From a virus, in the IMG/VR virus record IMGVR_UViG_3300036766_000032, positions 1 to 64,000 of that record: DNA of 64,000 nt. The stretch is one strand, 5' to 3'. A program made the translations under genes and the position numbers. This document shows positions 30,304-40,137 of the stretch, one piece after another (positions within the stretch are counted from its first letter, which is position 1; each line of letters begins with the position of its first letter). The notes under the pieces are model-generated. The model saw only the letters and a list, made by a program, of their open reading frames with translations. It did not search any database and was not told the origin of the DNA.

Positions 30304-32619
30304 TCATGTAATCTTGTAGCACGTTGCATCGTCAGAGAACACCCCAGACTCGGGACTGATCCATGAATATTGCGCTTTAAGCGCGTCGGACGCACCGACT
30401 TCCGTAGCGGACTCCAGCATCAGAAAGAATCCAGTCTCCAAAATAATGAACGCTCCCGACTCCATGAGTAGGTAGTCGGAACTGTAGTTCGGAAGCGTCA
30501 CTAAGTAAACACTCGTCCCGTCCGGAGTTACGGCCCACGGAGTGATCACTGCTGCAACGCGCGTCGCCCCCGTGTACGCGATCACTTCGTTGGTCTGCCC
30601 AGCTCCAGTGCCGGAAACGATTCGGACGACGTGGCCAACGTACACCCCATCTTCGCTAGATGCGCTGGATGCGAACGTAATCGTGTCAGGGGTAGCAGCG
30701 ACTACCAGCGCGGTATCGTCGAACCCGATGACGCCGTACTTGCCGGTGAACGCGTACTCCTGCGCTAGATACTCCACCGTCGAACCGACCATCGTCTCTT
30801 TAGTTTCAAGAATGACGACGTCCATCAACAGATTTGACCCGTCGAAGTTCTGAATAGACTGAGTATCTAGCGTGTAGTATTCCCCAGTCTCGACGGAGTC
30901 CTTCGCGTCCAGACTGAATTGGATAACGCGCGGGTTGTCTTTGAACAATGTTAGCGTTCGACCTGCTAACTGGATCGACAGTGCCGCCGACGGGATCCAA
31001 CGGCTGCGAATAATGCGCGCCTTGGTCTCGTCGTACTTATCTATTCCCTCCGCGTCTACGTCGAGCTGAATATACAGGTACTGATAGTTCCACGCCTCCT
31101 TCTCAGTCCAGTCGTCCGGAGCGTACCACACCCACACCTGTGTCACGCGTTGCGCGGGGTCGTCCTTGACTGCCACCGTGTCCGCGAGCAGGTTGTTCTG
31201 GTCCGTTAGTGTTCCAACAGACTGATTCGGAGAGACAGCCTTTATTCGAACCACGGTCGCCAGTTCATCCCACCAGATAGAGAACAGGCAGTTCTCCACG
31301 AGCTCTTCTATCAGCGTGCGCACCCCGACAGGTTCCGACAACACCGAAGTTAGATTGACGGAATTCAACCATGCGACTTTCTCTGCGGTCCACCCGGTCA
31401 AGTCTAACCACACTGTAGCGAGCCCGGCGTTCCGTGTGAATCCCGGCGTCGTCTGATACGCAACGTCCAGAAGTTGCTGGAGGATCGTTACTACATTCAC
31501 CTCGTCCCACACCATACAGAACTGGATGTTGTCTCCTATCTTGTGCGCGTCTGCTGTAGTCCCTTTCTGTGCGCGCGCGGAGATTGTAATCGAAGACACC
31601 GTGCGTGCTGAGTAAGCGAAGATCTCCCGCCCGAAGCGAGCGAAGCCGGACGTTGCGAACTTGGAGGTTTCCAGGTCCAACACTGCGACGGTGCCAATCT
31701 GTATGTCTGTCAGGACTGCGTTAAGAGTCGCGATCGTCGGCTCCGGCACTTGCGATCGGTCGTCGTCGGCGAACTTCAATACGTCCTTGGCTGTTATGGT
31801 GACATTCCCCGCCCGGTCGGGTCCATCGATCCGTTCTATGATGTACGTTCGAGTCTGGAAGTTGGCCGCGTCGTATGCTCCCGTCTCTGTCAGATACCCG
31901 GTGTAGAGAACGAGTTCGCGTCCTTGGTAGTATTTGTTGCGCGTCAGGAACTTCCCCCAGAACGTTCCCTGCTCTTCCGGCGTGTACTGCCGGTTCGCTG
32001 TGTAGAGGTCTGTTCCCCGGTCGTGGTGCGCGAAGTCCTTCAGTCGTACCTGGATCGCAGCGCGATAGCCGAGCCCGACACCGAGTCCCATCCTGGTGGG
32101 CGCGCGCTCAATCCCCATAAGACACGGGGACACGAGCGCGACGTTTGGGACACTCCAGAGAGACTTCGGGAAGTCCGATGACAGTGTGGTGAAAAGGTAA
32201 TTATGGGAGGTTCGGCTAGGAGCGTAGTTGGTAGAGTTCTGGCACGTTGCTCGCGTGTTGTAACACGCCGCCGTTCGGTTCACGATCACGTACTGACTCG
32301 TCGCATCCGGGACGATAGTCCAGGTTCCCCGGATAGTGGCAACGCGCGTTCCGCCAACATAGCCGGTGATGGTCTTCTCCTGTCCGGTGCCGGTGCCTGC
32401 GTAAATCGAGACGGTGTGGCTGTTGTAGACTCCCGTCAGGCCGGAAGCGGTTGCATCGAGAGTGATCGTGTTCGAGGAGCCCGCTGTCGCCGTGCCAGAG
32501 GACGCTCTCCCCGCTGTGCATGGGCTGACTCCATACGCATTCGAACACCAGTCCAGCTTGAGCCGGATCATCTCGAATGGTCGGCGCCCTATCCTCTTCT
32601 TTTCGGCGGTGTACGTCAT
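30304..32619 (-). CDS. Tail hub / tip protein
   Basis: A 771-residue protein placed two genes after the tape measure, the usual site of the central tail hub. The segment with GLGYRAAIQVRLKDFAHHD, WGKFLTRNKYYQGREL and RAGNVTITAKDVLKFADDD (residues about 185-300) resembles tail tip proteins of lambda-like and GTA-like siphophages. A beta module occurs twice: near the N terminus (residues 40-110, GTGTGQEKTITGYVGGTRVA) and near the C terminus (residues 645-710, GTGAGQTNEVIAYTGATRVA). The duplicated module may attach accessory fibres. Confidence 0.75.
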   Translation of the reverse strand: MTYTAEKKRIGRRPFEMIRLKLDWCSNAYGVSPCTAGRASSGTATAGSSNTITLDATASGLTGVYNSHTVSIYAGTGTGQEKTITGYVGGTRVATIRGTWTIVPDATSQYVIVNRTAACYNTRATCQNSTNYAPSRTSHNYLFTTLSSDFPKSLWSVPNVALVSPCLMGIERAPTRMGLGVGLGYRAAIQVRLKDFAHHDRGTDLYTANRQYTPEEQGTFWGKFLTRNKYYQGRELVLYTGYLTETGAYDAANFQTRTYIIERIDGPDRAGNVTITAKDVLKFADDDRSQVPEPTIATLNAVLTDIQIGTVAVLDLETSKFATSGFARFGREIFAYSARTVSSITISARAQKGTTADAHKIGDNIQFCMVWDEVNVVTILQQLLDVAYQTTPGFTRNAGLATVWLDLTGWTAEKVAWLNSVNLTSVLSEPVGVRTLIEELVENCLFSIWWDELATVVRIKAVSPNQSVGTLTDQNNLLADTVAVKDDPAQRVTQVWVWYAPDDWTEKEAWNYQYLYIQLDVDAEGIDKYDETKARIIRSRWIPSAALSIQLAGRTLTLFKDNPRVIQFSLDAKDSVETGEYYTLDTQSIQNFDGSNLLMDVVILETKETMVGSTVEYLAQEYAFTGKYGVIGFDDTALVVAATPDTITFASSASSEDGVYVGHVVRIVSGTGAGQTNEVIAYTGATRVAAVITPWAVTPDGTSVYLVTLPNYSSDYLLMESGAFIILETGFFLMLESATEVGASDALKAQYSWISPESGVFSDDATCYKIT

Positions 32620-32620
32620 G

Positions 32621-33382
32621 TCAGTCTCGAATACCTCGGATACTTACACCGACGTCCAGAAGACTGGCCGAGCTGTACGCAGCCGGACGCGGGTTCCCCT
32701 CCATCCACGCCAAGATAGCGTCGTCGCTGTAAGCCGGGTTCCACGCGAAGAACCACGGTCTAAGCTTGGCATGCTCGACGAACGTACGCCACGCACCGCG
32801 TACGAACGTAAGCGTTTGAAGAGTGAATACCAAGTCCGTCGCTACACCCTGCCGAATCACGGAGCGACCCAGGAATTGTCCACCCTCCGAGACCTGATTG
32901 ACGTACTTGTCGTCGTGCGCCTCATGTGGGAGTATGAAGCCGGAACCCACCGCGCGATCCAACTCCAACGCTTGACCGATGAACGCCAGTCCGATGAACG
33001 GTGCACTGCCTGTGGACGTGATGACGAGACGCCAGTAACGATACGAGGCGGAAGTGAATGTGACGAACATCGGAGCGTTGGTAGTGGGAGTCTTCAGCAC
33101 CGACGCGTCGGTCCACGACGACCCATTCGAACTGTACTGAACCTTGACCGTACCACTGACGTCCGCGAGCGTGTGCGCTACTAGCGCGAAGTAGTCTGCG
33201 ACGTCCGCCGAACCGCGATCCACCGTGAGATAGGCGGTGCCTGCTGCCGTTGGCGACCACCCGTCTACTGTGTTCCAGTCGTAAGCGTTCTCCTTCGGGA
33301 ACCCCGATGCTTCACTGGACGCGGTGACTACGCTTCCACTCAGCGCGAAGAAGTTCTCATACCCGATGCGGGGTGCGCCCAT
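32621..33382 (-). CDS. Distal tail protein with discoidin-like domain
   Basis: A 253-residue protein. Residues about 15-135 follow an F5/8 type C (discoidin) pattern: PKENAYDWNTVDGWSP, an aromatic-rich core, and SYRYWRLVITS, often a carbohydrate-binding fold. The remainder resembles tail proteins found between tape measure and hub in phages with GTA-like tails. It probably forms a ring or side module at the tail end. Confidence 0.7.
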   Translation of the reverse strand: MGAPRIGYENFFALSGSVVTASSEASGFPKENAYDWNTVDGWSPTAAGTAYLTVDRGSADVADYFALVAHTLADVSGTVKVQYSSNGSSWTDASVLKTPTTNAPMFVTFTSASYRYWRLVITSTGSAPFIGLAFIGQALELDRAVGSGFILPHEAHDDKYVNQVSEGGQFLGRSVIRQGVATDLVFTLQTLTFVRGAWRTFVEHAKLRPWFFAWNPAYSDDAILAWMEGNPRPAAYSSASLLDVGVSIRGIRD

Positions 33383-33392
33383 CGTTATATCC

Positions 33393-35801
33393 TCACGTGA
33401 CTCTAATTCCAGTGATATTCATATCCCCGGCCTCATCCCGCAGACGCTCGAACAGCCGCCTCACCGCGCTCTTGCTGATTAAGTCGTCTCCGGAGCCTAG
33501 GTTGATCGACACCCGCGCACCCCGTGGAGCACCCAGCACGGGCGTCGCCGGTAGACTGGGTGCCGACGGCTGTGCAGTTACGGGGGGTGGAGCTCCGCCC
33601 CCTGCACCACCTCTGCCGCCGCCACCTCCCGCACCACCACCACCCGCCGCAGCGCCGCCCCCACCCCCACCCCCGCCGCCTCCACCGCCTCCATACGAGG
33701 TAGACCGGATCTTCTGCACGCGGGCCATACCGGCTGCGGTCGCCGTAGCGGCTGCCACTGCACCGAGCGCGTATCCGACGTAGGGAATGCCCGCTAGCGA
33801 TTTGAACGCTGCCTGCGCGCTCGCAATTGTATCAATGACGGCTTGCGCTATTGCGATCTTCTTGCCGATCTCGAATTGCTTCTTACCCCCACTCATCAGA
33901 ACACTGGCGATGTTCCCCATCATCTGACTGACGACCTGTGCTTTCCCCTCCCACCCGGACTCCCAGAGGGCGTACTCCGCCGATTGACCCGCGTTAGTAA
34001 TTGCTTGCGAGTCCGCACTGTATTGCTGTTGGAGCGCTAGCATGTCTTGGTTCTGCTGTTCCGTGCTCGCTTGGATCGCTCCGTGATACGTCGTCAACGC
34101 TTGAGCTTTCAGTGCGTAGCTAGCGTCGAGTTCCGCTTGCTGAGAAATCGCACCCTCCGATAACGAGGCACCTTGCGCTGCGATGGAGCTGGTCAACCCT
34201 ACCCCTTGAGAGTCGAGGTGTGCGTTGACCTTTGCTGTGTACTCCTCCCAGGATATGTTTCGCATTTGAAGCTGCTTGGTCAACTCGACTGTGTAGTCCT
34301 GCTCTTCGGTCAAACTCTTGTCAGTGTTTGGCATCGGACCCGGTGCTCCTGCGACTGGAGCCTCGAGCACGGGTAATAGTTGATTAGGATTCGGCATTCC
34401 TTTCTCAACCATCTTGTTCTGAATCCTGAGAAATTGCAGAGCAGATAGAACTCCACTATCCATGGCCTTCTGTGCCAGATCTAATTCCTGAGCGAACAGT
34501 TCGGCCGGTGTCTTCAGATCCTCTAACGCTTTCTTAGCGTAGTCGAACACTGTCAGATCTTCCTGGCTGAGGGGTTTGTTCATTTTTCCCCACGCTACGG
34601 ATACCTTGGCGGCTCCTTCTGCACCAACAGTAGCCATGTCGCGAAGCTTGTCAGTTAACTCTACGAGCTTGGTTTTTGTGTTGTCGAGACTCTTCCCGAA
34701 GTCTCCCCAAAATTTAGGGTCTACCTTCGCGGCGATCAGGCCGTCCTGTTGCTTCTTCATAGTCTTTAGGGATGCTTCGGTTTTAAGAATCTCTTCTTGA
34801 AGTTTCCCATAGGGTGCGTTAGCCAATAGGTCAACCCCATTCATCTTCATAGCTAAGATGAGTCGATTGACGTCATCCAGTTTAGAAGGATCTATGTCGG
34901 AGACATTAAATCCATATGCCTTAATGATAGCGGCGTTCGTTTCAATGACAGATGAGAACTTCTCTTGTGCTGTGCTGTTCTCTTTTGACATTGATATGAA
35001 GTTTCGCAGAGCGTTGGTGCCCTCCACGATTGCACCCGCGAACGTAGCCACGACGGAGGCGGCGGCAGCTTTCACGGTTCCCTCCAGCCGCGTGAACGCG
35101 TCATTAGCTTCTTGAAGCTTCGCTAAATCGGTAGCAGAAATCTTCTGACCCATCTCGTCTATGTCAGACGTGATCTTTTTAAATCCAGAGGAACCGGATT
35201 CGATAATCCCCGCGAGCTCCTTAGCTCCTCTACCGAACACTTCCGTAGCTGCACTGGTCTTTGCTGCTTGAGTCCCCAGTTTATTGATCGCATCAGCGGC
35301 TACAAAGAACGCTTCTTCCGGCTTAAGTGTAGACAGATAGTCAACACTCAGGCCAAGATCCTGAAACTTCTTAGTCGCCTCGACTCCTCCAGATGCTGCA
35401 TTGCCTAGTGTACGGTTGAAGATTGACATGGCCGAAGTCAAGTCCCCGGCGGACGCCCCGTTCAATTCGGCCATCTGGTTCAGTGCTTGAAGAGCGTCGG
35501 TAGTCACGCCCACCGAGCGCGCTGCATTGACCAAGGCGTCCCCGGATGCGATGACTTCCTTGGTGAAGTTGGCGATGTACGCCACCCCCGCCACGGCGAA
35601 CGCCGTCTGGATTGCTCCCTTGACTCCGGAGATCGCCCCCGTAATGGTGTCCAGGGACTTCCCTAGACTCTTCCCGAGTCCATCTCCCATGCCCTTACCG
35701 GCTTTCTCGGCCTCCTTCGAAGCAGCTTGGAATCCCTTCTTCAGATCCCCGAGGTCAGCCGTCAGGCGGTAGATTAAAGTTTCAACGTCTTCACTAGCCA
35801 T
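33393..35801 (-). CDS. Tape measure protein
   Basis: An 802-residue protein. It begins with the typical RLTADLGDLKKGFQAASKEAEKAGKGM, continues with hydrophobic membrane-active segments (residues about 55-90 and 670-715) and long helices, and ends with a run of about 30 Gly/Ala/Pro residues followed by a beta-like segment. It sets tail length and helps DNA delivery; at about 1.5 angstrom per residue the tail would be near 120 nm. The poly-Gly tract lies on very GC-skewed DNA (33650-33700) and may vary in length. Confidence 0.9.
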   Translation of the reverse strand: MASEDVETLIYRLTADLGDLKKGFQAASKEAEKAGKGMGDGLGKSLGKSLDTITGAISGVKGAIQTAFAVAGVAYIANFTKEVIASGDALVNAARSVGVTTDALQALNQMAELNGASAGDLTSAMSIFNRTLGNAASGGVEATKKFQDLGLSVDYLSTLKPEEAFFVAADAINKLGTQAAKTSAATEVFGRGAKELAGIIESGSSGFKKITSDIDEMGQKISATDLAKLQEANDAFTRLEGTVKAAAASVVATFAGAIVEGTNALRNFISMSKENSTAQEKFSSVIETNAAIIKAYGFNVSDIDPSKLDDVNRLILAMKMNGVDLLANAPYGKLQEEILKTEASLKTMKKQQDGLIAAKVDPKFWGDFGKSLDNTKTKLVELTDKLRDMATVGAEGAAKVSVAWGKMNKPLSQEDLTVFDYAKKALEDLKTPAELFAQELDLAQKAMDSGVLSALQFLRIQNKMVEKGMPNPNQLLPVLEAPVAGAPGPMPNTDKSLTEEQDYTVELTKQLQMRNISWEEYTAKVNAHLDSQGVGLTSSIAAQGASLSEGAISQQAELDASYALKAQALTTYHGAIQASTEQQNQDMLALQQQYSADSQAITNAGQSAEYALWESGWEGKAQVVSQMMGNIASVLMSGGKKQFEIGKKIAIAQAVIDTIASAQAAFKSLAGIPYVGYALGAVAAATATAAGMARVQKIRSTSYGGGGGGGGGGGGGAAAGGGGAGGGGGRGGAGGGAPPPVTAQPSAPSLPATPVLGAPRGARVSINLGSGDDLISKSAVRRLFERLRDEAGDMNITGIRVT

Positions 35802-35804
35802 ATC

Positions 35805-35978
35805 CTAACCCTCGTCCGGGAACTTGTCCATCAGGTCTTGGAACTCATTCGGGGTCATCCCCTCTTCTTTCTTCGGATACTGCGACGAGTGCCCGCGCGC
35901 GGCTGCGAATGTCTCGAATGACGTAGACCTCCAGAATACTTCCGGGGTCCATTTGAGCACTCCGAGCGCGAACTCCAT
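35805..35978 (-). CDS. Tail assembly chaperone, downstream part (frameshift product)
   Basis: From ATG 35978 this frame encodes 57 residues (MEFALGVLKWTPEVFWRST...), typical of the second tail chaperone. The open frame continues upstream without a start through RPNPDDGRHWVERD to the slippery site at 36020-36026, so it is mainly expected as the C-terminal part of a 205-residue fusion made by -1 frameshifting, as in the G/GT pair of lambda. It overlaps nothing downstream; the tape measure gene starts a few bases later. Confidence 0.8.
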   Translation of the reverse strand: MEFALGVLKWTPEVFWRSTSFETFAAARGHSSQYPKKEEGMTPNEFQDLMDKFPDEG

Positions 35979-35986
35979 GTCCCGTT

Positions 35987-36421
35987 CTACCCAGTGGCGT
36001 CCGTCGTCTGGGTTGGGACGTTTCCCGATTCACCTTCCGGCTTGGCTACGGGGGGAACGTCCGGGTCGATCCCTAATGCGCCGATCAAGAATCGAGCTAG
36101 AGTGTTCTTGCTGTCGCCGTGAGTCAGCGTCTTAATGATACCACTAGCGAAGATCTTATCACCCATCTGCTCCAGAGTGAGATCGAGCTTCGGATTAGCT
36201 GCGCTTGCCCCTGCCCAGACGATGGTTGTCATCTCGAATAGCGTCAGGCCGCGCGTACGCGTGGATACGACCAAGTCCCCCAAAGTTCGATCTAACCGGG
36301 CTTCGATCTCAACGACTGCCGTGTATGTCGGGCGGAGCGTGAACTTCTCCGACCCGACTTCGATTTCTACTTCACCTCTGAACTTGTTTGCCACCTTCGC
36401 TACCTCCTGTTGATTAAACAA
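35987..36421 (-). CDS. Tail assembly chaperone (GTA-type, Phage_TAC_11-like)
   Basis: A 144-residue protein. NKFRGEVEIEVGSEKFTLRPTY and the EARLDRTLGDLVV segment match the family that includes the tail chaperone of gene transfer agents. The last 25 residues are a linker rich in Pro, Glu and Thr. At codon 134 a GGGAAAC heptamer allows slippage to the -1 frame, adding 71 residues. The short and long forms should coat the tape measure before tube assembly. Confidence 0.82.
   Translation of the reverse strand: MFNQQEVAKVANKFRGEVEIEVGSEKFTLRPTYTAVVEIEARLDRTLGDLVVSTRTRGLTLFEMTTIVWAGASAANPKLDLTLEQMGDKIFASGIIKTLTHGDSKNTLARFLIGALGIDPDVPPVAKPEGESGNVPTQTTDATG
36020..36026 (-). promoter_or_regulatory. 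Programmed -1 frameshift site GGGAAAC
   Basis: Read on the - strand, codons TCG GGA AAC contain G GGA AAC, an X XXY YYZ heptamer; the lambda site is GGGAAAG. A -1 slip leads directly into the open frame CGT CCC AAC of the second chaperone, while the zero frame stops at 35987. Confidence 0.85.
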
Positions 36422-37838
36422 TTATGTCTGCGCACGCTAATCCATACCAAGGGAAAGAAGTGAGCGGTGTGAGACTTCCCGTGATGTCAGTGAACGTATT
36501 CCCATTATTAGTGGACCGAATCGTTTCTCCATTGAAGAACCGGATCACCCAAACCCCCCCCCTGTCGCACGCTACAGCAACGGGTAGATTGATCCCAGCC
36601 AGTGGGTAGAGGGGAACCGTTCCGGGGACACTACTCCCGATGTTCGTCCACGCACCCAATCCCACCTTCCTGACAATGACGAACGCGTCAACGGCTTCAG
36701 TCACGGCCCCGACGACGATCCACGTGTCTGTGGATACGCAGTAGTCCAACGACTGAAATTCAAATCCCAGTGTCCCGAGTCCTCCTCCCCAGAAATCTCC
36801 GGCTGCGACGTAGTCCAGCGCATACGTTGCCCCATCATCGTCCGACCTCCAAATGGTAGCCCATCCAGCCACTGCATAAGTCACACCATTAGCGCTCAAG
36901 ACGTCGGGGATAGTCAGGCCCCCGGGATATGGGAGAAAGAATGAGTTCTGACTCCACGAGTTACCGAAGTTGTCCGTGTAGTAAATGCCGTAGTCTGAAC
37001 CAACAACCACTCTTCCGGTGTCCGTTCTAGCCAACCCGAACAGATCATAGAGAGCATCCGTACTAGTGAAGTTCGCCGAGATGTCCGTCCATGTGAGACC
37101 GTCATCGAGTGAGCGGGCTACGTACCCCGCAACGCTAACTATGAGCCACGAACCGAACCCGTTCGAGATCACGCTACTGACATACGCCGCCCCCGGTATC
37201 GCCGGAACTGCGATCATCGCCCACGTAATCCCTCCGTCCGTGGATCGAGCGACGAAGTTTCCCGCAGTGCCCGCGAGCCACGTTCCAGTGACCGGATCTC
37301 GGTAGGGAATTCTACCGTTGAATGTGGGTCCACCGGGACCAGCTTGAAGAGTCCACGCCAATCCATTAGTTGATCTGTCTATCCGGTCAAAGTTCAACGC
37401 AATCCATTCTTGTGTGTAAGCGACGCCCGGAATGGGGCCGGAGCGCGCGAATATAGACATCTGGGAACTGACTAACGCGAGCGTCCATCCCTCTTCGGCG
37501 ACGTGCTCGCCCGGCTTCTCGATCGTAGCGACGAAGAAGTATCCGCTAACTACGTCCCCGTTCTCGAACATAACCCTGAACTCACCCCCCACGCCCGACA
37601 TCGATAGCTCCTCGATGTACTTCTGCGCGGCTGCATTCTTAAACACGGCCGCTCCACTGATACTAAGCTGACGCGCTCCAGCGTCACTCAGCAAGTCCCG
37701 CCAAGGTGCCTCGTCACTGGAGGTGGTATCGACAGTATCGTTGTCCACGACGATGGTGCGGGTTCGTATACCGGCGATCGTGGTGTATACCCCGCCGAGT
37801 AAGACCTTTACCAACACGTTTCGTCCCTTTGCGGCCAT
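36414..37838 (-). CDS. Tail-tube protein fused to Asp-box beta-propeller (short)
   Basis: A 474-residue protein; ATG 37838 is preferred to a TTG two codons earlier. Residues 1-130 are a tail-tube domain related to those at 37893 and 40138 (KGRNVLVKV, TVDTTSSDEAPWRDLL, GEFRVMFENGDVV). Residues about 140-474 hold about six Asp-box repeats such as STDGGITW, SLDDGLTW and SDDDGATY, which form the blades of sialidase/BNR-type propellers. No sialidase Arg triad could be assigned, so binding rather than catalysis is likely. The propeller would project from the tail surface. Confidence 0.85.
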   Translation of the reverse strand: MAAKGRNVLVKVLLGGVYTTIAGIRTRTIVVDNDTVDTTSSDEAPWRDLLSDAGARQLSISGAAVFKNAAAQKYIEELSMSGVGGEFRVMFENGDVVSGYFFVATIEKPGEHVAEEGWTLALVSSQMSIFARSGPIPGVAYTQEWIALNFDRIDRSTNGLAWTLQAGPGGPTFNGRIPYRDPVTGTWLAGTAGNFVARSTDGGITWAMIAVPAIPGAAYVSSVISNGFGSWLIVSVAGYVARSLDDGLTWTDISANFTSTDALYDLFGLARTDTGRVVVGSDYGIYYTDNFGNSWSQNSFFLPYPGGLTIPDVLSANGVTYAVAGWATIWRSDDDGATYALDYVAAGDFWGGGLGTLGFEFQSLDYCVSTDTWIVVGAVTEAVDAFVIVRKVGLGAWTNIGSSVPGTVPLYPLAGINLPVAVACDRGGVWVIRFFNGETIRSTNNGNTFTDITGSLTPLTSFPWYGLACADIIV

Positions 37839-37892
37839 CGTCAATCCTGTAGAGTCTTAAATGAAACACGTGGTTTGTTTGCCACCTGTTGA

Positions 37893-40133
37893 TTAAGCCA
37901 TTGCATCTACAAACCCAAGCCCACCGATACCGCTCACCAACGGTGGGTTTAAAAGCGTCGACCATGTCGATCCGTTATCCAGCGAATCCATGACATATAA
38001 GTCAAACCCAATCGCCCATCTTCCGTTCCCGAATTTCATGGTATACGCATGATCTATGCTCACTCCCGGTGTGATTTCGAACCACGTTAAACCATCATCG
38101 GTCGATTTCAGTATGAACAGTTCCCCACCCGCTTCGGCATGATTTCCAACAATCATCATCACGCCGGCATCGTTCGAAATGCCGCTTACAGTCGTTCCTG
38201 TATTTACAGTTCCGATCAATGTCCATGTCGACCCTTGATCCACTGATCGCCAAACGTCCGAACCTGTCGTCCCTGAAACGCAAATGATTATTCCGGTCGC
38301 GATGTTGTGAATTAAAGTTCCACCTCCACTGTTCGCCCAACCAACAGGGGTGACATTGACCCAGTTGAATCCGCCGTTTGTTGACTTATTCAAATAGGCA
38401 GTATTCCCCAGCGAAACATAATTGCCTGCCTGACCCGCAACGACGCCGACAATGTCTTCACTCGATATCGTCGGTCCTAAGCAGGGGGTCCATGTGAACC
38501 CCTCATCTACAGACACGACCGCTGCGACGCCGCCATATCCGACGATGACGATATCAGTCCCACGATGTCCGGCGATGTGGAATGTTCCATTCGGAAGATT
38601 TCCACCTTTCGAAATAATCGACCATCCAGTCTCACCTTTCCTGTGTGTGGTCGAATAGACGATTCTTTGTTCCCACACAACAAGCCAGCGGGTTCCTGTC
38701 CAGTACGGATCGAGTAAAATCGTGACCGGACTATCCGGGCTATACGTCAGGGATGATCGATTGCCGACACCCATCTGCGCGTTCAGTGTCCATGTGCCGC
38801 CATCATCGTCCGATGTGACCGTGTTGTAATTGTCATCGGTGAACGCGAAATATCCGTCCCCGTAAACAAGAGTCTGCACGTTGCCAAGCGCGACTGATGC
38901 TCCCAAATCAGTCCACGTCAGCCCGTTATCGTCTGACACCCATGTTCGCAAGTTCGTACCGCTGTCAACTCCGACGACTACAGCGCGGGAGCCGGGCTTG
39001 AACGCAACCTTTATGGGACTCTGGGTCGGCGAAAGAACTATCGCCCAAGTCGCGCCGCTATCTGTCGAACGAAAAACTGAAACGCTGTTACACGCGAGGA
39101 AGGTTCCGGTTATCGGGTCTACCGCTACGCCGCCACGTGACACCGTGCCCCATAATGAAGGGGTGACTACCGTCCAAGTCGCTCCAGCAACCGAACGGAT
39201 CACGCGCCCCTTACACGCGGCAACCCAATAAGACGCCCCACGCGCGAAGCCGAATATGCCGGTGTGATTCAATGATACCGACGATGCCAACCATGATTCA
39301 CCTTCGTCGTCGGAATAGTAAATTGCCTTTGCGGTTTCACCGCCTGAATAATAATTTCCGGCGACTATGCGTCCATTCACCGGATCGTACCCAAGCGCCC
39401 CGAACGAATAGCCTGCGCTCCCCAACGTTTGCCCGTTCCATCCCCAGAAATCAGCCCCTGCCTTATCGCTGGTCTTAATCACACCTCTAAAGATGTCGAC
39501 TACAACCCAATTATTCCCCGTCCATATCGCATTGGCATCGGTTTCAGCCGCGCCGCTGTGATAGAACGTGGTCGGATCAAAGCCATATGCTCCATTGTAC
39601 TCATCTGCCTGTGTCACGCCTGACGACATCAACACCCACGCCGCCGTAGTCAGTTGATAGAACGCGCTCCACCCATCAAAGTAAGCCGTCCAATCGACTT
39701 CCCCCGCATAGCCGATCAACAGCCAATTGGAGTACCGTGTGAGCGTCACCGGTCCTGTGCTCGACATCGCGAAGTCAAAGTTCTGTGTGTCCCCGACGCC
39801 TCCTGTATTCGACATGGACGTAACCCGGAAGCTGCCGTCGATGGTGTCGCCATTGCCGAATAAGATTCGGAACACTCCGCTGCGCAACCCCCACGCTAGG
39901 TCTTCCATGTGCTGCGTAGTCACTCCGGTCTTGTACGCACCAGACCCGGAGATGGAACACGATCGGAGTCCGTAGCCGCCTTGCTTCAACTGCCGCCAGT
40001 CTCCGGACTCCGAGTTCGTGATGTCCACTGTATCCCCGCCGATCGAGAACGACTTCGAGCGGACAGCGGCGACCGTAACGTACTGGCCGCTGATGTACGC
40101 CTTAAGAAGAAAGTCTCGGCTGCGAAAAGCCAT
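37893..40133 (-). CDS. Tail-tube protein fused to a large Asp-box beta-propeller
   Basis: A 746-residue protein. Residues 1-130 are a tail-tube domain (SRDFLLKAYISG, TVDITNSESGDWRQL, FRILFGNGDTIDG). The remaining 615 residues contain about ten Asp boxes, for example STDSGATW, SDDDGGTW, SVDEGFTW, STNGGFNW, STDDGLTW and SLDNGSTW, enough for a ten-bladed sortilin-like propeller or two smaller ones. The propeller-encoding DNA looks richer in A and T than its neighbours, a possible sign of separate origin. It could coat the tube as a minority subunit and bind host sugars. Confidence 0.85.
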   Translation of the reverse strand: MAFRSRDFLLKAYISGQYVTVAAVRSKSFSIGGDTVDITNSESGDWRQLKQGGYGLRSCSISGSGAYKTGVTTQHMEDLAWGLRSGVFRILFGNGDTIDGSFRVTSMSNTGGVGDTQNFDFAMSSTGPVTLTRYSNWLLIGYAGEVDWTAYFDGWSAFYQLTTAAWVLMSSGVTQADEYNGAYGFDPTTFYHSGAAETDANAIWTGNNWVVVDIFRGVIKTSDKAGADFWGWNGQTLGSAGYSFGALGYDPVNGRIVAGNYYSGGETAKAIYYSDDEGESWLASSVSLNHTGIFGFARGASYWVAACKGRVIRSVAGATWTVVTPSLWGTVSRGGVAVDPITGTFLACNSVSVFRSTDSGATWAIVLSPTQSPIKVAFKPGSRAVVVGVDSGTNLRTWVSDDNGLTWTDLGASVALGNVQTLVYGDGYFAFTDDNYNTVTSDDDGGTWTLNAQMGVGNRSSLTYSPDSPVTILLDPYWTGTRWLVVWEQRIVYSTTHRKGETGWSIISKGGNLPNGTFHIAGHRGTDIVIVGYGGVAAVVSVDEGFTWTPCLGPTISSEDIVGVVAGQAGNYVSLGNTAYLNKSTNGGFNWVNVTPVGWANSGGGTLIHNIATGIIICVSGTTGSDVWRSVDQGSTWTLIGTVNTGTTVSGISNDAGVMMIVGNHAEAGGELFILKSTDDGLTWFEITPGVSIDHAYTMKFGNGRWAIGFDLYVMDSLDNGSTWSTLLNPPLVSGIGGLGFVDAMA

Positions 40134-40137
40134 TTAA

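Noticed and set aside
33373-33783. Proline-rich frame on the + strand
   Set aside because: It mirrors the poly-Gly end of the tape measure protein and has no neighbours on that strand.
36414-40133. Active sialidase in the propeller domains
   Set aside because: Asp boxes are present, but the catalytic Arg triad, Tyr and Glu of sialidases could not be placed; Asp boxes also occur in non-enzymatic propellers.
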